Shown here: positions 46,174-58,098 of the stretch, piece after piece
How the letters are laid out: each line of letters opens with the position of its first letter
Numbering within the stretch: position 1 is the first letter of the stretch
Assembly (NCBI GenBank): GCA_004352715.1
Contig: SCFE01000074.1
Span: 1,917,923-1,981,922 of the forward strand
From: Hofstenia miamia
Lineage: Eukaryota; Xenacoelomorpha; Acoela
DNA length: 64,000 bases
Direction of reading: 5' to 3'
The notes under the pieces: generated by a model
Told to the model about the DNA's origin: nothing
Databases searched by the model: none
What the model saw: only the letters and a program-made list of their open reading frames with translations
Program-made: the position numbers and the translations under genes

Positions 46174-47680
46174 AATTTTGATTATGAAGTGGACCTACGG
46201 AATAGATTTTCACTTATCTATATTTCAGGATATATAACAAAGGCAGTTTCATTCTTTGGATGAACTATCCAACCCATGTGACGGACTAGCTTCACATTGT
46301 ATTTTAGCCTACAAAATTGTTCCTAAGTCCTCAAAGCATTTTTGCAGAAAAACTTTGAAATTGGCTTAAATAAAAATGAGTGAAATTCGAAATTCACTTC
46401 TCTGATCAATTCCTGAAATAGTTTTTAGAAAATCACAAATATTTTGTTCAATACTGTGTGTAAATTTGTTGCTTTAGAAAGATTCCACCCCATGAAGTAA
46501 TCAATCCCTATGTTTGCATGAATATGATTATCTTTGTTCTTATATTCTAAAGCTTGTATTTGAATATTTATATTTGCTTTCAAACACAACTCTCGGAATT
46601 TCCAGACTTTGGCAAATTTATTCTAGATTTCTTCTCATGTGATGCATTAATAATCACAAATAAAATGTTGGTCAGAATAAACTGTATATGAAATTAGCAT
46701 CGGCCTCCATCTCATGTCCTATTGTTTGAGTCCACCTTGCCTAAAATAGAAATGTACTCAAAACTTGACTTTTTAAAGAAATTCTTTCTTGACGATACTT
46801 AGAAATAACTTACTTCTGGAAAACTTGGAAATAGAGAGTTAAAAAGTTTGATGATGTATGCAATCCCAAATTAGAATAGATGCTCCATCATACGCATGTC
46901 GTGTTGTTATTTAAATTGTTCTATAGAATATTGTTCTTGCCAGTGATGACCACTTAAATCACATATAAGCTGGTTAAATTGAGTTAAACTATGAAATTTT
47001 AATTAAACGATAGCTTAACCCATTATATCCCACATATATATAATTTGCGATTTATGTTAAGATTGTAAGATAGGATAAACGAATATTTATATTGAACACA
47101 TTAAAAAAAAATATGTAACATTTACTACAAAAAAATTAAAAAAATACAGGCCGTCCTCAAATACAAACATTGTGATAATATAACATGATTTGATGTATAT
47201 AATTAAAGTATAAAGTTTGAAATATTTGTAAATATTCATCGAGTTTATTTATAACCAAAAAATGGAAAGTATTTATATAAAACTTAATATTTACTTTTTT
47301 CAACATGATATGGACCTGAAACAATGAACTCATAAGGTCACATGTTTGGAACAATTATTTTAGTCCTTTTAAACTAATTTTTATAAAATACATATAAATT
47401 AATATTTCTCTAACTATTTAAATAGAATACATGGAAAAACGTAAAAAACTAAAGTATTTGAATCTATTTTTATACATTCTTTACCTGTCCTCAAACGAGG
47501 ACTTCTTGAGATAATGGGTTAAACTAAATTGAATGAACAAACTGCATTCAAATTATGGAACTTAAGAGAACAATGAGTAAATTTAAAATGAAATAACCTA
47601 TCGTCTTCTTACGTTCAAACAAAACAAGTTTATTTTAGATATCATCCATTAAAATCCTGTTTTGTCTGGATAAATTTCAA
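46174..47680. other. Non-coding stretch, nothing recognised
   Basis: AT-rich, with no ORF or repeat boundary that I can support. Confidence 0.4.
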
Positions 47681-47689
47681 GAATTTGAG

Positions 47690-48450
47690 CAGAGGAAGGC
47701 AGAATTCAAGTTGTTCGTTAAAAGCAAACTTGGTAAAATGGTAGCAGGTATCCAGAGTATTCGCCAGATAAAAAATATCACTAAAAACAAGACTTTAATA
47801 GATGCTCTAGTAACCAGTCACTATCAGTACGCCTGTATACTATTGAACAACATAAGCACAGAATTATCAGAACGCATAAATGCAGTGTTCAACTGGTCAT
47901 TATAACAACAATGTATGGCATTGGTTGACAAGAGAAGGGTAGAAAGCTCAATGAAATCAAAATGTTGTCACCAAAATACTTCACAATTTACATTAGTCTA
48001 ATAACTCTGTATAAATACATAGAAAAACAAACTACAAACACATTATTCTTTGATAATTACATTAACTACCATAAGCAGCAAATGTTTCAGCAGAATGTTA
48101 TCTAAAAATAGATATGGGAATTGCTCTTTCTTTGTAAATGCCTTACACGCTGGAATAATCTAGATCCTAGTATCCGCTGCACTCCCAATATAAAGTCTTT
48201 TAAGCACTTGTTGAAACAAAATCTTCTTCCTGAACAGTTTTTACTGGGGTCATCCAAAAAATTAAATGTATGGCGAAGTATTAAATCCAGCAAAACTTAA
48301 TTCTTTGAATTTGTAAATAGTGTTGTTTTTAATTGTTTTAAATTTATTATTTGTAGCTTAGTTTGTAGTTTGTACATTTTGTATCTATATTTGTATATAT
48401 TGTATATGTCATGTATAGAACATCAATTTTTACAAACAAACGAATAAATA
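47690..48450 (+). pseudogene. LINE family L-C, 3' part, decayed
   Basis: The ORF 47711-47905 reads KLGKMVAGIQSIRQIKN and then ALVTSHYQYACILLNN, the post-palm part of a CR1-like LINE reverse transcriptase. After frameshifts the C-terminal pattern continues with CSFFVNALHA and a final basic tail near 48290. The untranslated end runs to about 48450. No 5' part is present, which is normal for truncated LINE insertions. Confidence 0.7.
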
Positions 48451-48459
48451 GCTATTGAA

Positions 48460-50200
48460 GTGTAAACCCAAGATATATTTAAAATTTATACAAAATCTAA
48501 TAATCTTTTGCCAAAAGTGCAATGATTTGGTAATTTCACACATAACAATTTATGTATATATTTATACACGTGTGAACTAGTCTTTTTAAAACACATCTTA
48601 TTCAAAGGAGAGTAGACAATTTTTGAAATACATGGTTTTTCGCTAGAAGAAAACCACTAAAAATTTATTTTTCATCACAACGCACATACACATTAGATAT
48701 CTACTGTCTTTCCTCGCTCCTCCATTTAGCCATACCCGCCAGGACTGCACAATAACGTGAATTTTAAGTGCATGGGTAAATTTAATTTCTAAAGTTTTGA
48801 AAAATTTATATAATATTACTTATAATCTTAATAATTATTTTACTTCACAATAGAAAGGTATTGAATATTTGAATCCAAAGAAGTTTTACTGTAAATATAC
48901 GGTCCTGACTGCATAGTCAATATTCAACTACATAGAAGTTTTTAATGTGTGCCTAAGAAATCTATAGCCGCATAACAAAAAAAGTTGGCAATTTGGTACT
49001 TAGCATATTGAATTACAAACCGTACAAATTCACAGTCAATAGGATTAGAACCTGTGCCCTTAGATCGGATTATGTTTCAACTCTGAAGCCTTAGCATTCT
49101 GCTAAAATTTCACAATAAAATATGAATTTACGATAAATTTCATGAATTCCTGTGAACTAAAAATTTTACAATTGTTATCTGCTTTTTTGCGTTTATACAA
49201 AGATTTCCTAAATTTAACGAAGGGAAAAAACTAAGTCAGTTTAGTTTCAAGCAAAATGAAGCTTTCCATGAAGCTGATGTCAAGTTCATGTTGATCTCAT
49301 TTCACTATTTATAAAACATTTGCGTCATGCAATTTGTGAAATCCTTTAATATATTCTATTTGCTTTAGGACATCTGATTTACAAACTTGCAGGTGTCGCA
49401 ATGTGACAATGAATTAAATGCACACTTAATAGTTTCCTATATATTTATAAGATAATTATTAATGTTAACATTTTACATTATGTACATGTATGTACACATT
49501 TCTATGTTAAATTTCTGCGAATTTATAGACAATTTGTCACAATAAAAAAGGCACTGTACATCCAGTGGTTGTTAACTAGCAAATAACAAAATCAGATGGC
49601 AGAACATTTTAAATTGATTCACAGTATGAAGGGGAGGTTATTTGGGTGCGATCGCCCCTCTCTCCCAATGGCCTCTGACGCTTTATCCAGGAGAGCATTA
49701 TGAAAAATGTCGTGTCAACAAGATGCATTCCAATATTTAAAAGAATATTACGTACAGAAGCGATGAAACTAAGTGAACATATTTTGAAGAGAATATAGAC
49801 ACAAATTAACTTTACTTTTCAGATTCAATTTGAAAAAATCGGCTCATTTTAAAACAGATGGAGCCATTCTGTTTCGGTCCAAACACAATATTGGTTTGCA
49901 AGGTAAAATGAAGTACGAGAATCATGAATCAATCCAAGAAATTATTTAATTTTCTAGAGAACGCAGGTAAATGAAGGTTCTCTACTCAAGAAAAATCTAG
50001 AGTAGTCAGAGAGAAAAATATAAAATATATGTAACTAACATCTCAAAGCAAGTTGACCGGATTATGGTAAACACTGGCAATTATACATCGCTATGCAATA
50101 CGTGAAATAAAGAAATCGAAAACGCAGCTACGAAATGTTCATGCTATTTGTGCAGTACTACGTTACAACTGTCCAAGAAATTTTCTTACATTTTGTACAG
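48460..50200. other. Non-coding stretch, nothing recognised
   Basis: AT-rich. A G/C-rich patch at 49628-49680 may be a relic of a MITE end. The last few hundred bases may belong to the 5' untranslated part of the LINE that starts near 50240. Confidence 0.4.
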
Positions 50201-50239
50201 AGTGTGTAGATAGCGGTAAGAAGGATCGACACAGCTGTA

Positions 50240-50770
50240 GTGGAGATGGCGGATGCTATTTACCAGAATAACGTCGAACAAATTCACAAATTTGATGGTA
50301 AACAAACGAAGTGGATGGAGGAATTCAAACAGTCGTATCAGGAAAACGTAAATCGTAAGTCCAATAATAATTACATTTCGCGGATAGTAATGAGCGGCAT
50401 TCCAGAATCTACGTCGGACAATGGTATCACAAATGATAAAGAAATGGTATTTGACTTTTTGGGCGAAAACGCTGCTAATATTAAAGAGGTTTTTCGAACA
50501 GGAAAATGGAATGACAGTGGCATCCGGCCTGTAATTGTCGATGTTGGTACGGTATGGTCTAAGCGTTGTTTTCTGTCAAAGGCTAACGTGCTAAATAATT
50601 TAATGATTTCAAAGTGTTTGTCAAGGCTGAGTTGAGTTCGGATGACAGAGAGCTTTGTTAAATCGACGTTATAAGATGATAATTGATGACGGAATTGAAT
50701 GCTCCAGGATAAAAATTCGAAACTTGCAATTGTTACTGGACGGCCAATTTGTGCGATTGGATCAGTGACT
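50240..50770 (+). pseudogene. LINE L-A ORF1 (RRM-like)
   Basis: ORF 50240-50635 plus a frameshifted continuation to the TGA near 50768. The pattern SRIVMSGIPES, then VFRTGKWNDSGIRPVIVDV, is that of the RRM-like domain in many LINE ORF1 proteins, which bind the element's RNA. Upstream of it lies a Gln/Lys-rich helical stretch. A frameshift near 50620 breaks the C-terminal part (VKAELSSDDREL follows in another frame). Confidence 0.65.
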
Positions 50771-50789
50771 ACCTACGAAGCAACCTAGT

Positions 50790-53640
50790 AAGTGTTTTTG
50801 TTCTAGTTTATTCATTAGCAACGTTCAGTCCCTTAAATACAAAATAGACGAACTTACCTCTATCATTAATGTTGATAAGCCTGAATTGGTATTGTCGGTC
50901 GAAACCCATTTATCGTATTTGATTGCTGATGACTATGTATCGCTACCGGGTGATGTAATTTAAAGAGTTGGTAGAACTACTGATAGTAAGGCTAAATATG
51001 GCGAAGGCGTAGCAATTCAGATTCGGGCAGATTCGTCGTATAAGCACTTTTACCCTATTTTACTTAATGAGATATCCCACTTCTCTTTTGAATCATTATG
51101 GGTCGTCATGTCACCACCTAAGTCATCTCCTGGCATTAGCGGATTTGTCATAGGCGTAATCTATCATCCTTATTGGACAAAACAAGATAATGGGTATATG
51201 AAACTCTATCTGCAATCGGTTTTCACGACATTGAACTAAAGTTACCAATTATGCGGTAATTATTAGCGGCGATTTCAACGATTTGAACACTGGCTTCTTA
51301 ACATGAAAAAGATATTAGATAAGGTATTTGTCTCTCATCCGCAGTTGTTTGCTGATGCAACTCCATTAGGGAAGTGATCCAAATTCAATACGTTAACAAG
51401 TAAAAATGCAACTGTAAACAACAATTCTAGCTTCAAATGTCGGCATACGCTTAATAAATATATTTGCATAGATGTATTTGAAGAAATGTGCGGAACCTAA
51501 ATGTGTCAAAGTTATTTAACGTAAACTTCATCTTTAGGGAATTTATTTTGAGTGTAAGTTAACGATTTGGTTTATCATCATGTTAACGTAAAACGCCATT
51601 TGTTAACAGTGTTGTTAACCTATTGAATTTGGATCACTTCCCTTACCTAATTTGGGAGGATTTCGACATTTATCTGTTTCAGTTAATGCCAAGGAATATA
51701 GATCTGATGTGGAAACGTGAGAAGACTCCTAGTGGCCTTAAAAAATTGGTAACACAATTTGTAAGGTCAACTGGTCGTCCTTATTCCAAAAAGCTTCATG
51801 CTTTAAGGCCATGTGTGATATATTTGCTGAATTCATAGACATGTGGATTAATGAGTTCTTTCCTTTGTTTAAATCGATGTAAGGGATAAATCTTGGATAT
51901 CTAATAATACCAAGCGACTGATTGCAAAGCGTCAAGCAGCCCTTCGCAATAACAACCCTTTTGAATTCAGAAAGATGAGGAATGCTATTAAACGCTATAT
52001 TCAAGAAAATAGGTGGTTGTTTTATAAGAACCACATTAACGACCTTAAAATCAGAAATCCGCGATACTGGTGGAAATCAATAAAAATCTATGTAATTTCA
52101 ATGATAGTAACTCATTGGCCCTTGGTAGTATATTGGCTGGCTTGTCTCAAGAAAAGTTGGCAAATAGGATAAACGACGACCTCACATTTTGCGTTGACCA
52201 TTATCACAGCATATCTAATTATCTTATGTTTGGTTAACCCCAAAATGACATATGTATTCAAACTGACGAATATTCTGTTTAAGATTATTAGTCAAATATC
52301 TCCACTCAAATCTTCTGGTCCTGCCAGAAAACAGCGAATCATACCATGCTGGATTCTAAAGTATTTTAGCTACGAAATGGCTCATCCCTTATCCTTACTG
52401 ATTAATAGGTCACTGCATGATAGCTGTCCTACTACCTTTGCAGCCGCTGAGGTCGTACATCTAGCTAAAATCTACCTTTGCAGCCACTGAGGTCGTACAT
52501 CTAGCTAAGATAAGACCTGTATGTACTCCTATTAATGATTTACGTCCAATTGCTCTAACGTGCTCGGTATCTAAGGTAATAGAAGAAATTATTGTGGATA
52601 ACGAACTGAAATCTCGTATATTGGAGGTGCTAGACCCGTACCAGTATGGTGTCATTCTTGGTAGATCCACTGCATCAGCCCTGGTTAATATTTCATATCA
52701 ATGGCTTAAAAAGCTTGACACAGATCATACCTATATAAGAGAATATTTGTTTGATCTAAAAAAGGCTTTTAACATTGTAAGTCATCCGTTACTTATCAAG
52801 CGTTTGTTTAATATAGCTATCAAACATTCCACGATCAAATGGATAGCATTTTTTCTTAAAGATAGGCGTCCCAGAGTAAGGTTACCAAATGGATGTGTAT
52901 CATTGTGGGAAACTATTAGAGCTGGCATACCACAGGGTACTAAGATGGGTCCATGGCTATTCATACTATTTGTAAACTCACTGTTATGTGAATGGAAGAT
53001 AAGGATGCAGTTTGTAGATGACAGAACTGCTTGGCACTATTTTAATAAAGGGGATCTCGGGTCTTGGAGCATCGCTGACATGGTACTATCCTGGTGCAGC
53101 AATAATGAAGCCATGCTCAATGTTATGAAAACAAAGGAGCTATTAATTTGTTTTCTACGGGCACAACAATTACCTGATGAAACACTCATTGATGGGGAAA
53201 AGATTGAGCGTGTTGCTTCAGTGAAACTGCTAGGTGTTTGATTCCAGTATAATCTAAAATGGAAGACTCATGTCCAGGATATAGTCAAGAAAGCTATGAA
53301 GAGACTTTTCTTTTTAAAATCCATAATGAGCAGTGGGTTACCAGGTAATTATTTTATCACTGTGTATTTTGCAAATATACATTCTGTTCTTGAATACTGT
53401 GCCCGAGTCTGGCACTATGGATTAATGAACTCGCAAAGCCAGAAAATCAAAAATATCCAAAAATGAGCACTCCATATAATTGAGCCGTCCTTGCATTATC
53501 ACGAGGTGCTGGCTTTCTTCAAATGGTCTACGCTAGAGGCACACAGGGAGTCTCACTGCGACACATTGATTGCTGAAAGTTGATCATTGTCTCCATCACC
53601 AGTATGATTTATGTGATATCTGCGATAGAATATTGTCATG
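50790..53640 (+). pseudogene. LINE L-A ORF2 (endonuclease and reverse transcriptase), disrupted
   Basis: The apurinic-like endonuclease begins near 50800 (ISNVQSLKYKIDEL and ELVLSVETHL, with the catalytic Glu) and includes SGDFNDLNTG near 51275. The MITE follows, then the linker (RLIAKRQAALRNNN). The reverse transcriptase is open at 52594-53241 with LDPYQYGVILGRSTASALV, RAGIPQGTKMGPWLF and MQFVDDRTAWHY. A TGA near 53240 and later stops end the protein. FVDDRT replaces FVDDTT of the other copy. Confidence 0.88.
51369..51642. mobile_element. Harbinger-like MITE inside the LINE
   Basis: A 274-base insertion with nearly perfect inverted ends. The left starts GGGAAGTGATCCAAATTCAA and the complement of the right end is the same; the match extends about 30 bases with one difference. 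It is flanked by TTA on both sides (51366-51368 and 51643-51645), the three-base target duplication of PIF/Harbinger elements. GTTAAC recurs five times (51392, 51558, 51582, 51602, 51614), mostly near the right end. LINE coding similarity resumes on the other side, so the MITE is younger than this LINE copy. Confidence 0.85.
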
Positions 53641-53682
53641 CCATACATCAAGATTCTTGCACAGGTCAGTAAGATGTATCAT

Positions 53683-53801
53683 AACTGTTAGTAGTTAGTG
53701 TTTAGTAACTGTTAGTATTTAGTGTTTAGTAACTGTTAGTAGTTAGTGTTTAGTAACTGTTAGTATTTAGTGTTTAGTAACTGTTAGTAGTTAGTGTTAT
53801 T
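53683..53801. repeat. Minisatellite in the LINE 3' UTR, 24-base unit, about 5 copies
   Basis: Tandem ACTGTTAGTAGTTAGTGTTT plus AGTA, the complement of the array at 23598-23784 but with fewer units. Alternate units carry TATTTAG in place of TAGTTAG. Confidence 0.9.
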
Positions 53802-53890
53802 TGGTGATTTGTTTTGTATTTGTATCCCTATTATTCAACCCACTTCCTAGGTTGCTAGTGATAAATAAATTTCCCCCTCTCTCTCAATAT

Positions 53891-54521
53891 TGTGGAAGGT
53901 TGCATTCAGGTATTTCAAAATGAAAATGAAAGCAAATTTAGTCTCTGTTTAAATGATAAGTTATCCCTATGACTTTATCCTTATTTATGAAGCAATTATT
54001 AGATTTACTAAATATCATTTGCATGATCGCATAAGTGTTTCGTGAGAACTTTTTCGTGTTTCTATGTCAATTTTATTCTATGATGTCACTGAATGCGTAG
54101 TTACAGCAAGCAGTGTCATTGGTCTATATTAAGTTAAATAGCTTTCTTCCAATCAGATATCTTTTAACTACAATCCCCATAAGGGATTCTAAATTTGCGT
54201 TTACACAGGCTTTCCCTTACACAAAAGAAAGTCATAAAGGAAAACTTATCCTGTAAGTGAAGCCTTAATCAATACACACAATGAGGAAAGATAAGAGCAA
54301 GAAAAGATAAACATACGAGTAATAAATATTCCTAAAATGCATTAAAGAAGCATTCACTGTGAGGAGAGTATTTCTCCTATGAAAATGATGTCATTTACAG
54401 TGCACTTTGGTTCTCTTAATGCCAGAAATTGTGCTGAATGCTTGCTGAGAGACTGCGTTGGTTCAATTTGCTAAGATTCTTTTCTACATGATAAAGCTAC
54501 TCAAAGTGATGCCCAACTATA
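53891..54521. other. 5' flank of the Ig-type gene
   Basis: Unique sequence between the LINE 3' end and the start codon; it should contain the promoter. It is duplicated in reverse at 22874-23504. No TATA box or other element could be assigned with confidence. Confidence 0.45.
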
Positions 54522-56296
54522 ATGAGAAATTGCATTTGGTATTTCTGCGGCTTGCTCCTTATTATTACAGCTGTTCACCCATTGAGCTGTTCTGAAGTGT
54601 GTTCAAGTATGGTGTAAAATTTAAATTCTGCAATCAAAAAACGAAACTACTTTCCTTGCACAATGAGTGGAAGCACTTATAGTGAAATGGTGTCAAATAT
54701 CTTCGTAAATGGCATTGCAACAATCTACTCCTCAAGCAGGCATAGTTCAATAAAGTTTCACTGGCCACTAAGACTTTTACGGTTTTATTATATGTATTAT
54801 AAGCTTTTAAAATTTTGTACATGTTCCGAAAGATAAAAAGCAACTTATAATAATTTTCATAATCCAAAAAAGGTCTTAAATTGGAATTAGTTGATTTCCA
54901 ATTGCAGTTACGTAAACAAATTGTTCTAATGTTTACGTAATTGATTATATGTATTATTACATTTATATTTTCTTATCAGAAATAATTTTTTATTTGAAAT
55001 TCGATCTATTTTGCTCGAAATTTAATGCACCTTCTTCGAATTTAAATGTACAAAGGTTTATGTCATTTAAAAGAATTACTCAATTTTTTTAGTATATTAA
55101 TAGTTGCAAACCAATAATTAATAAACAAATATAAAGTTAATTTTTTTGCTAATGGAAATCATTTTAGATGGGCCATACCTAATGGCTCAAAAAGACCTCA
55201 TAACAAGTGAAGGCAGCAACACCACTGGCAACATCTCAATTCATTCTTTTCCAGCAGCAAATCTAAATTGCTCTTCTACAGCCTTCACTATTACTGAAAA
55301 TCAATTTGCTTGGAATATACAAAATGTTTCAAGAGATATGGATCAAACAATGTACACATGCTATGCATATAATTTCAAAACGAATGTTTCCAAATCATCA
55401 TCAATAACACTAGTTGTACACTGTAAAAATATAGTTTAGCAAATATTTTACTAACACCTAATTTCCAGATTCACCTGAAATCGAATTTATTTTGTCAGAA
55501 ACTCAAGCCATTGAAGGAGACAGAATGAACTTTACTTGTTCTGTCATTCGATCAAACCCTGAAACTGCAAAGTTAACTATTTCTACACTGACCACTGACA
55601 AATCTCTCTCAAACAGTGACATATTAAACTACGAACTTAAAGCAAGTAGATACATGAATGGGGAAGTCAATTGCAAAGCAGAAAATTCAAAATTTGAAAC
55701 TATAGTGAAAAGAAATCTTATTGTTTACTGTAAGAATGTTTCTTCTTTATCTCTCTAACATTTTGTTTAGATGTTGATTTTGAAGTGAAGACTAGCCGAA
55801 ATAACACTGACAATTCAATTTTTACCTACTTCCTTTCAGATATAACTTCTTTACCGAGTAATTACACAGTAGCTTTGTACAAAAATGACACACACCAATG
55901 GAACTACACAAACATTGAAAATATCACATTTTCTCTTCCTCTTTCAAATGTTTATTATGAATATATCTTAGTGGCTTCTAATGAATTTACCTCTAAAGAA
56001 GTAATTTTGGAATTTAAGGTTTTACAAATTGGTAATGTATCAAATGGTTAATAGTAGTGTTTGAAATTTGTAACTTTAGATAAGAAAAGTAGTTCAGGTT
56101 TTATTGCAATTGCAATTTCTGGTGGTGCCTTCACTTTTATTTTAATTCTTATTGCAGTTGTAATTCTTGGAGGATTTCTTTTGATTAGACGTAAATATAT
56201 TTTTTTACTATTCCTTTATTCTTTGCTTAGGACATCCATTTTCTAAAGGTGATAAAGAAACTTTGTTTGACAAAGATGAAAATCCATATGCAACAG
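54522..56296 (+). CDS. Ig-superfamily type I membrane protein, six exons visible, 3' end not found
   Basis: Cell-surface receptor or adhesion protein. Exon 1 (54522-54606) encodes a signal peptide, MRNCIWYFCGLLLIITAV. Exons 2 (55168-55422), 3 (55469-55729) and 4 (55771-56031) encode ectodomain units of 85-87 residues. Exon 2 has YTCYAYN. Exon 3 has NFTCSV and GEVNCKAEN, a clear Ig pair. Exon 4 lacks cysteines and may be an Ig- or FN3-like stalk. Many N-x-S/T sites are present. Exon 5 (56080-56190) is the membrane span (GGAFTFILILIAVVILGGFL). Exon 6 (56231-56296) starts the tail with NPYAT. All introns are phase 1 with GT-AG ends. Introns 2-5 are 40-48 bases; intron 1 is 561. Exon 6 ends at a GTACTG donor, so at least one more exon is expected to the right. 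Confidence 0.85.
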
Positions 56297-58050
56297 GTAC
56301 TGTAAAACTCAATATTTTCACACCTTTAAAAGTTCGCGAAATTATATTCTCCAATTCCTAAATTGAAACTTATCATTATATGTGTCAAAAAGTTGCGTTT
56401 AATGCTATTATGCTATCAGCGCAAGTTTTGTGTCATATTTTAAATATGTATGTATTTATACTTATATTTGACGCTAAGTACTTGAAAACCAAGAAATTAT
56501 ATTACTTTATTACAATTTGCCAAAAAGGGAAAAATGTAAATTTTCAAAAAATTTTAATTGCAAAATGTCAATTTTGAATAGTTTGAAAAATAGTAAAACT
56601 CTTTTCTACTTTATATAATTCTATGCTCATCAAAAAAATAATTTAAATTCTATTCAAAATTGAAATTTTTAATTTAACCTTATAATTGCCAATGTTATGA
56701 ACAAGTTACTAAAGAATATTTAGGATGCTTTTAAAGCTATCGATAATACTGAGTAAATTAGTAATTTTGTAATGCAATGCGTTATCAGTAAAAGCAGTAT
56801 TGTGTTGTAATTGATGTTGTTTACTATGCTGAATGCATTTTTATGCATCTGTGCAAAGCAGTTGGGTCTCTAGAATCTTATGTGTTTTATTATAATGCAA
56901 TAGCTTTGTAGTAGTTTATTCATTGTTATTTAATAAATTTGCTAATGATAAACTGTTGTATGTGACTTAAAACGCACTGGCATATTGTATTTTATTGTTT
57001 TAAATGATGCTGCAAATAATTCAATATTGCTGTGACGGTCATTAACTTATCTTTTCAGACATCCTCAAAGTATTTTATTGCCATACAATCTCAAACCCAT
57101 CTGCTGAGACATCCTGAGAACATCTTATTGGGACATATGGGGTCTTAATGAGACATCCTAAAGTTATTAATTTGGACGGCCATTATGACAGATTTAGGAT
57201 CGTATTAGGATGCATTGCGATGTTCTCGTGATATTGTTACGATGGCAATTTTGTCGCTGTGAGATATTCTTAGGATATCGTAGGATATTTACTGTAATTT
57301 TAAATTTTGTTCAATCGCAATTTTAATATTTTATCCAGTAGTATTGCTAAAACCTATTATGATTTCATGAAAAAATTTTAACTGCTCAAAACTCATGAAT
57401 TAATTAAGAAATCCTAAATCTGAAAACAGCAAGAACAGAGAAGTTTCTCTTCCTCCTTTTATAATATGGTCTTTTCATACTAATCTTTGATCTTGCCAAC
57501 CATACACATTAATGAGGCTTAAGCAGTTTGTCTACTGAGAGAAAATTAGAAAGGTTAAATGCTGATCTCATCGTTTTCTGAATTGAAATTAAGTCTAGAC
57601 CCATATGCGCTGTGATTTGCAGTTTGGGTCAGAAAATGGAAAATTACTTGTCTTGTGTCTGTGTCTGGGTCCGGTTTTTAGTAAATGTATTTCTATTCAC
57701 AAATGAAAATATATAGGTAATCACTTCAGAAATCAGATCACAGGGAAATTTTGTTAAATACCACTTCATCTAGTTTACATCCCTTCAGTAACCCAAGATT
57801 TGCATGCTCAAAGCACAGATGATTGCGTTTGTCTATAAGAAGCTAAAGTTAACTTATGATCTGTTTTAGTTCACCTTTTAATTTTCAATTTAGAGTAATA
57901 AAAATTACATGCTCATGGATGCTCTTTTGTAATTTCTAAAAAAAATACAGAAGCAAAATTTCAAACTATTCTCTTATCATACCTATATGAATTCATGAAA
58001 TTGGTTGAGGGCATGAACTTTGTTTGAAACATTCTTCAAAAACTAACATT
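56297..58050. other. Downstream of Ig-type exon 6; no further exon recognised
   Basis: The last exon of the Ig-type gene should lie in or beyond this stretch, but I found no matching acceptor with an open phase-1 reading. A cluster of short repeats is listed separately at 57053-57290. Confidence 0.4.
57053..57290. repeat. Inverted-repeat patch with GACATCCT words
   Basis: GACATCCT occurs three times at about 57059, 57108 and 57152. The inverted form AGGAT appears at about 57197, 57209, 57272 and 57283. This suggests a small decayed palindromic element of about 240 bases, but its ends and target duplication are unclear. Confidence 0.45.
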
Positions 58051-58054
58051 CTTG

Positions 58055-58057
<3 letters not shown>

Positions 58058-58096
<39 letters not shown>
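58058..58096. repeat. TA microsatellite
   Basis: (TA)n run directly left of the long-TIR element. Confidence 0.9.

Positions 58097-58098
<2 letters not shown>

Larger units (their letters stand above)
50200..53890 (+). mobile_element. LINE family L-A, near full-length copy
   Basis: Non-LTR retrotransposon of about 3.7 kb in the order ORF1, endonuclease, reverse transcriptase, minisatellite, 3' end with a CT microsatellite. It is interrupted by a Harbinger-like MITE at 51369-51642 and by many stops. A 37-40-base tandem duplication (ACCTTTGCAGCC to CATCTAGCTAA) lies at about 52434-52508. Its 3' end and flank match the partial copy at 23.5-24.5 kb. The 5' end is not precisely known. Confidence 0.88.
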
